Source: CAZJRQ01 sp964548535 (GTDB lineage Bacteria; Bacillota; Clostridia; Oscillospirales; Ruminococcaceae). Taken from it: DNA of 64,000 nucleotides. This document shows, in pieces, positions 61,658-64,000 of the stretch (within the stretch, counting starts at the first letter, position 1; the number at the start of each line of letters is the position of its first letter). The notes under the pieces are model-generated. The model ran no database searches. It worked only from the letters and a program-made list of their open reading frames with translations, and had not been told where the DNA came from. A program made the translations under genes and the position numbers. Location of the stretch: assembly GCA_964548535.1 (NCBI GenBank), contig CAZJRQ010000004.1:53100-117099 (forward strand). Direction: 5' to 3'.

Positions 61658-61686
61658 TTGCGTTAAAATGTAGCTTTGCGTATATT
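61658..61686 (+). promoter_or_regulatory. Possible promoter for the second cysK-like gene
   Basis: TTGCGT (61658-61663), 17-bp spacer, TATATT (61681-61686); gives the leader and ABC genes a start independent of nifB. Confidence 0.5.
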
Positions 61687-61743
61687 CTTGGTGAGTTATT
61701 TTTATATCAAAATTAAAACATGACATGAAAGGCGGAAAATAAA

Positions 61744-62730
61744 ATGAGTGGAATTAATAAATCTATTACTGAGTTGGTGGGAAAGACACCTTTGTTAGAA
61801 CTTGTAAATTATGAAAAGGATAATGATTTGGAGGCAAGTGTCATTGTAAAACTTGAGTATTTTAATCCAAATCAAAGCGTTAAAGATAGAATTGCACTTG
61901 CTATGATTCAAGATGCAGAAAAGAGCGGTAAGCTAAAACCAGGTTACACGATTGTTGAAACAACAAGCGGCAACACTGGTATCGGACTTGCAGCAATTGC
62001 AGCAGCAAAGGGATACAAATTCCGAGTTTATATTCAAGATAATGTAAGTGAGGAGCGTTTTAAGGTAATAAAGGCGTTTGGCGGAGAGGCAGTTAAATTC
62101 TCTACTGTTCCTGAGGTTGTTGATGTAATGAAAGAGACTAACGGAGATTTTGTCGCTGCTATAAAGTCTTTGGAAGAGAATGTTTTATCTAAGGAAAAAG
62201 ATATTTTCTTTGTAAATCAGGTGGGAAATCCAGCAAATCCAGCAATACATAACGTGACAACAGGTCATGAAATTTGGGATGACACTAACGGTGAGGTTGA
62301 TATCTTGGTAGCTTGCGTTGGTACTGGCGGAACGGTAACTGGTGCTGGAAGATATCTTAAAGAAAAAAATCCTAACATTCAGATAGTTGCAGTTCAGCCA
62401 GGACCAAATTCTCTGCCAAGTGAGGAAAATCCTGAACCTGAAGAGATTACAGGAGTTCATCCGTTTGACGGAATTCCTGATGAAAGAATTCCTGACACAT
62501 TTGATAAGAATATTTATGATGAAAAGTTTGAGGTTGAAACATATCAGGCGTACGACGCTGCAAGAGCAGTTGCAAAATCAGACGGAATTTTAATTGGAAC
62601 ATCATCAGGTGCCGCAATTCATGCAGCAACTGAGCTTGCTAAAAGATCTGAAAACAAGGGCAAAAAAATCGTTGCAATACTTGCAGATACAGGACTTAGA
62701 TATCTTTCAACAAACTTATTTGAAGAATAG
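61744..62730 (+). CDS. Second cysteine synthase family protein
   Basis: A 328-residue fold-type II PLP enzyme: LVGKTPLLELVNYE, NPNQSVKDRIAL (PLP Lys), ETTSGNTGIGLA, CVGTGGTVTGAG and ADTGLRYLST. Compared with cysK it replaces AGSVKD by NQSVKD and PTSGNTG by TTSGNTG, and carries an insert near residue 225-250 (PNSLPSEENPEPEEITGVHP). It could use another sulfur donor or acceptor, for example thiosulfate or O-phosphoserine; this is inference. AAAGGCGG site. It is followed directly by the Cys-rich leader and an ABC transporter. Confidence 0.88.
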   Translation: MSGINKSITELVGKTPLLELVNYEKDNDLEASVIVKLEYFNPNQSVKDRIALAMIQDAEKSGKLKPGYTIVETTSGNTGIGLAAIAAAKGYKFRVYIQDNVSEERFKVIKAFGGEAVKFSTVPEVVDVMKETNGDFVAAIKSLEENVLSKEKDIFFVNQVGNPANPAIHNVTTGHEIWDDTNGEVDILVACVGTGGTVTGAGRYLKEKNPNIQIVAVQPGPNSLPSEENPEPEEITGVHPFDGIPDERIPDTFDKNIYDEKFEVETYQAYDAARAVAKSDGILIGTSSGAAIHAATELAKRSENKGKKIVAILADTGLRYLSTNLFEE

Positions 62731-62785
62731 ATTTAAAGTTTTCTGTTAACTTGCATTACTAGATTTAGAAAAAGGAGTAATAATT

Positions 62786-62896
62786 ATGCGTATTAATACT
62801 ATTGCAGTTAGAGAAATCATGAACAAAAAGGAATTCGGCTGTTGTTGCAATATGACAGTCTGTTCAAGTACGCATAAATTCCTTATGATAAGCTAA
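62786..62896 (+). CDS. 36-residue leader peptide with Cys-Cys-Cys run
   Basis: A short reading frame with an AAAGGAG ribosome site (62771-62776) and ATG 62786. The peptide reads MRINTIAVREIMNKKE, then FGCCCNMTVCSS, and ends TAA 62894-62896. Cys codons are TGT TGT TGC at 62840-62848 and TGT at 62861-62863, four of 36 in a low-Cys genome. It lies between the cysK-like gene and the ABC permease, and 20 nt after its stop an intrinsic terminator begins. I read it as an attenuator leader that measures charged tRNA-Cys; a small metal- or redox-active peptide is the alternative. Confidence 0.8.
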   Translation: MRINTIAVREIMNKKEFGCCCNMTVCSSTHKFLMIS

Positions 62897-62915
62897 TGTA
62901 AATTGATGTCATGTT

Positions 62916-62957
62916 AAAGGAAGACGATTGCGTATTTTGCAGTCGTCTTTCTTTTTT
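62916..62957 (+). terminator. Terminator of the attenuator, before the ABC permease
   Basis: A stem of 11 bp (AAGACGATTGC, 62921-62931, with GCAGTCGTCTT, 62939-62949, one G-U) that can extend to 16 bp, 7-nt loop, TCTTTTTT tail. It lies inside an apparent operon, 74 nt before the permease start. Confidence 0.88.
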
Positions 62958-63030
62958 GCATTATTATATCAAAAAAATACAATTGTGTATTATTTTGATA
63001 GTGTCTAATATGAAATTAGGAGAAAATTTT

Positions 63031-63978
63031 ATGAAAATATTAAATAAGGTTTTGCCTTTTATATCGGTTGTGATATCAGTGGTATGTCAATTAGCGATAG
63101 CTGATTCTTCACTTCATCCGCAGGCAGATAAACCGTATTACATTTACTTTTTAATCATAGTTGCATCAGTATATTCCGTGTTTTTCATTGTTTCATTTTT
63201 TCACAAGGGAGCGAATGAAAAACTAGTTTACAAAGGACCGTTTTATGCGGGTACGATTCAGCTAATCAATTTTATAAACCTAATTACAGTAAAATTTGCA
63301 TTGCTGCCAGTGCTGTTTTTTCCTTCACTTGACAGAGTTTTCGGAGTTTTTGCAACGGATATATCTTTGCTGATTGAATGTATTTTCTATTCGCTAAAGC
63401 TGTTGATTATTGGATTTGCATTTGGCTCAATTATCGGATTTTTCACTGGAATATTTATAGGATTCAGCAAAAAAGCGAACTACTGGATTACACCTCTTAC
63501 CAAAATGATTGGTCCGATACCGGCAATGTCATGGTCACCATTGGTGCTTTCGCTTTTTGCTACATCATATCAAGCGGCTGTATTTTTGATTGCACTAGCA
63601 GTATGGTTTCCGGTTGTAGTAATGACAAACAGCGGTATTCAAAATATCGAAAATTCATATTTTGAGGTATCATCAACATTGGGTGCTGGCAAGTTTTATA
63701 AGATATTCAAAGTTGGTGTTCCAGCAGCAATGCCGCAAATCTTTTTGGGAATGTTTAATGCAACCTGTTCGTCATTTGTAACGCTTGTTACTGCCGAAAT
63801 GTTCGGATGCAAGAGCGGAATAGGCTGGTATATAAATTGGCAAAAAAGCATGATGGTATACCCAAATGTCTATGCTGGGCTAATACTTCTTGCGGGGTTG
63901 TGTAGCATATTAATTGCTGTTTTGTTTAAGGTTAAAGATAGAATTTTAACATGGCAGAAGGGGGTAATTAAGTGGTAG
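63031..63978 (+). CDS. ABC transporter permease, NitT/TauT (SsuC) family
   Basis: A 315-residue permease with six or more helices. The loop near residues 180-200 (KMIGPIPAMSWSPLVLSLFA) and the EAA-like YFEVSSTLGAGKFYKIFKVGVPAAMPQIFLG are typical of nitrate/sulfonate/taurine importers. The N-terminal part is longer than in classical SsuC, with about 110 residues before the core. ATG 63031 follows TAGGAG. Given the sulfur setting and Cys leader, an organosulfur substrate is more likely than nitrate. Its stop overlaps the next gene. Confidence 0.88.
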   Translation: MKILNKVLPFISVVISVVCQLAIADSSLHPQADKPYYIYFLIIVASVYSVFFIVSFFHKGANEKLVYKGPFYAGTIQLINFINLITVKFALLPVLFFPSLDRVFGVFATDISLLIECIFYSLKLLIIGFAFGSIIGFFTGIFIGFSKKANYWITPLTKMIGPIPAMSWSPLVLSLFATSYQAAVFLIALAVWFPVVVMTNSGIQNIENSYFEVSSTLGAGKFYKIFKVGVPAAMPQIFLGMFNATCSSFVTLVTAEMFGCKSGIGWYINWQKSMMVYPNVYAGLILLAGLCSILIAVLFKVKDRILTWQKGVIKW

Positions 63979-64000
63979 GTGAAATTCGAATTGAAAATGT
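63972..64000 (+). CDS. Start of an ABC transporter ATPase gene (cut by window edge)
   Basis: GTG 63972, behind AGGGGG, overlaps the permease stop by 7 nt and reads VVGEIRIENV to the edge, the usual opening of an ABC ATPase (EIxIENVSK..F). Only nine full codons are visible, so the call rests mainly on context. Confidence 0.5.

Larger units (their letters stand above)
62784..62957 (+). promoter_or_regulatory. Candidate cysteine-responsive transcription attenuator
   Basis: Four segments can pair in two exclusive ways. Segment 2 (AGTACGCATAA, 62867-62877) pairs with segment 1 (TTATGCGTATT, 62784-62794) over 11 bp with one G-U, or with segment 3 (TGCGTATTT, 62929-62937) over 9 bp using AAGTACGCA. 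Segment 3 lies in the left arm and loop of the terminator, so the 2:3 pairing prevents it. A ribosome stalled at the Cys codons leaves segment 2 free. Confidence 0.65.

Noticed and set aside
62786..62896. The Cys-rich peptide as a RiPP precursor modified by the nearby radical SAM protein
   Set aside because: The radical SAM protein is NifB-type and not of the peptide-modifying kind, and the terminator with alternative pairing explains the peptide better as a leader.
1..64000. Mobile elements, prophage genes, CRISPR arrays, rRNA and tRNA genes
   Set aside because: I found no transposase or integrase frames, no regularly spaced repeats and no recognisable RNA gene; tandem repeats are all inside coding tails.

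Overview
The window is a 64 kb piece of a low-GC chromosome from a monoderm Clostridia, most likely a Ruminococcaceae/Oscillospiraceae member. Supporting signs are Thr/Glu-rich linkers and a cohesin-like domain, a sortase with its substrate, bacterial tyrosine kinases (BY-kinases), the ECF transporter S component, a PdaA-type deacetylase and abundant TTG/GTG starts. I see no rRNA, tRNA, CRISPR array, insertion sequence or phage gene. Almost all of it is compact core and near-core genome, with GGAGG-type ribosome sites, 17-bp-spaced promoters and intrinsic terminators.

Layout. 1-8.3 kb: end of alaS, a HIT hydrolase, comEC, holA, an RNase M5-like gene, and an MBOAT/DHHW acyl-transfer pair. 8.3-22 kb: a fused aspartate carbamoyltransferase, a CwlD-like amidase, a PdaA-like deacetylase, envelope proteins, a TetR regulator with its own operator, dprA, a VanY peptidase, a P-loop protein, a sugar nucleotidyltransferase, and the rsmD-coaD operon. 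22-29.1 kb: a cluster of uncharacterised genes built around a YdjI-like SPFH protein, zinc-ribbon membrane proteins and a tail-anchored J-like protein. 29.4-35.2 kb: a cohesin-like membrane protein, then leuC-leuD-ilvE. 35.2-47 kb: lipid kinase, CCA-adding enzyme, Lnt, a GH36 alpha-galactosidase, a CoA-synthesis locus (coaBC, an ECF S component, coaX) and ddh. 47-51 kb: a sugar ABC importer. 51.1-51.7 kb: a ferredoxin:thioredoxin reductase-like protein paired with thioredoxin. 51.8-58.8 kb: an exopolysaccharide control locus with two tandem BY-kinases, a PHP phosphatase, and a sortase beside a likely substrate. 59-64 kb: a sulfur locus with cysK, an Rrf2 regulator, nifB, a second cysK-like gene and a NitT/TauT-type ABC transporter that runs off the end.

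The most interesting find is in the last region. Between the second cysK-like gene and the transporter permease lies an unlisted 36-codon reading frame (62786-62896) with a strong ribosome site and three consecutive Cys codons, followed at once by an intrinsic terminator. Its sequence can form two mutually exclusive pairings, one of which destroys the terminator. This is the architecture of a ribosome-stalling attenuator that senses cysteine. Upstream, the first cysK has a roughly 220-nt leader that can also fold into a nested structure. NifB in this sulfur setting suggests that a nitrogenase-like enzyme lies just downstream.

Other points: two genes (36705, 60220) seem to start at ATC; the DHHW partner of the MBOAT protein has lost catalytic motif residues; and aspartate carbamoyltransferase carries only the zinc domain of PyrI. 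All functions are assigned by motif recognition from the sequence; no database search was possible.
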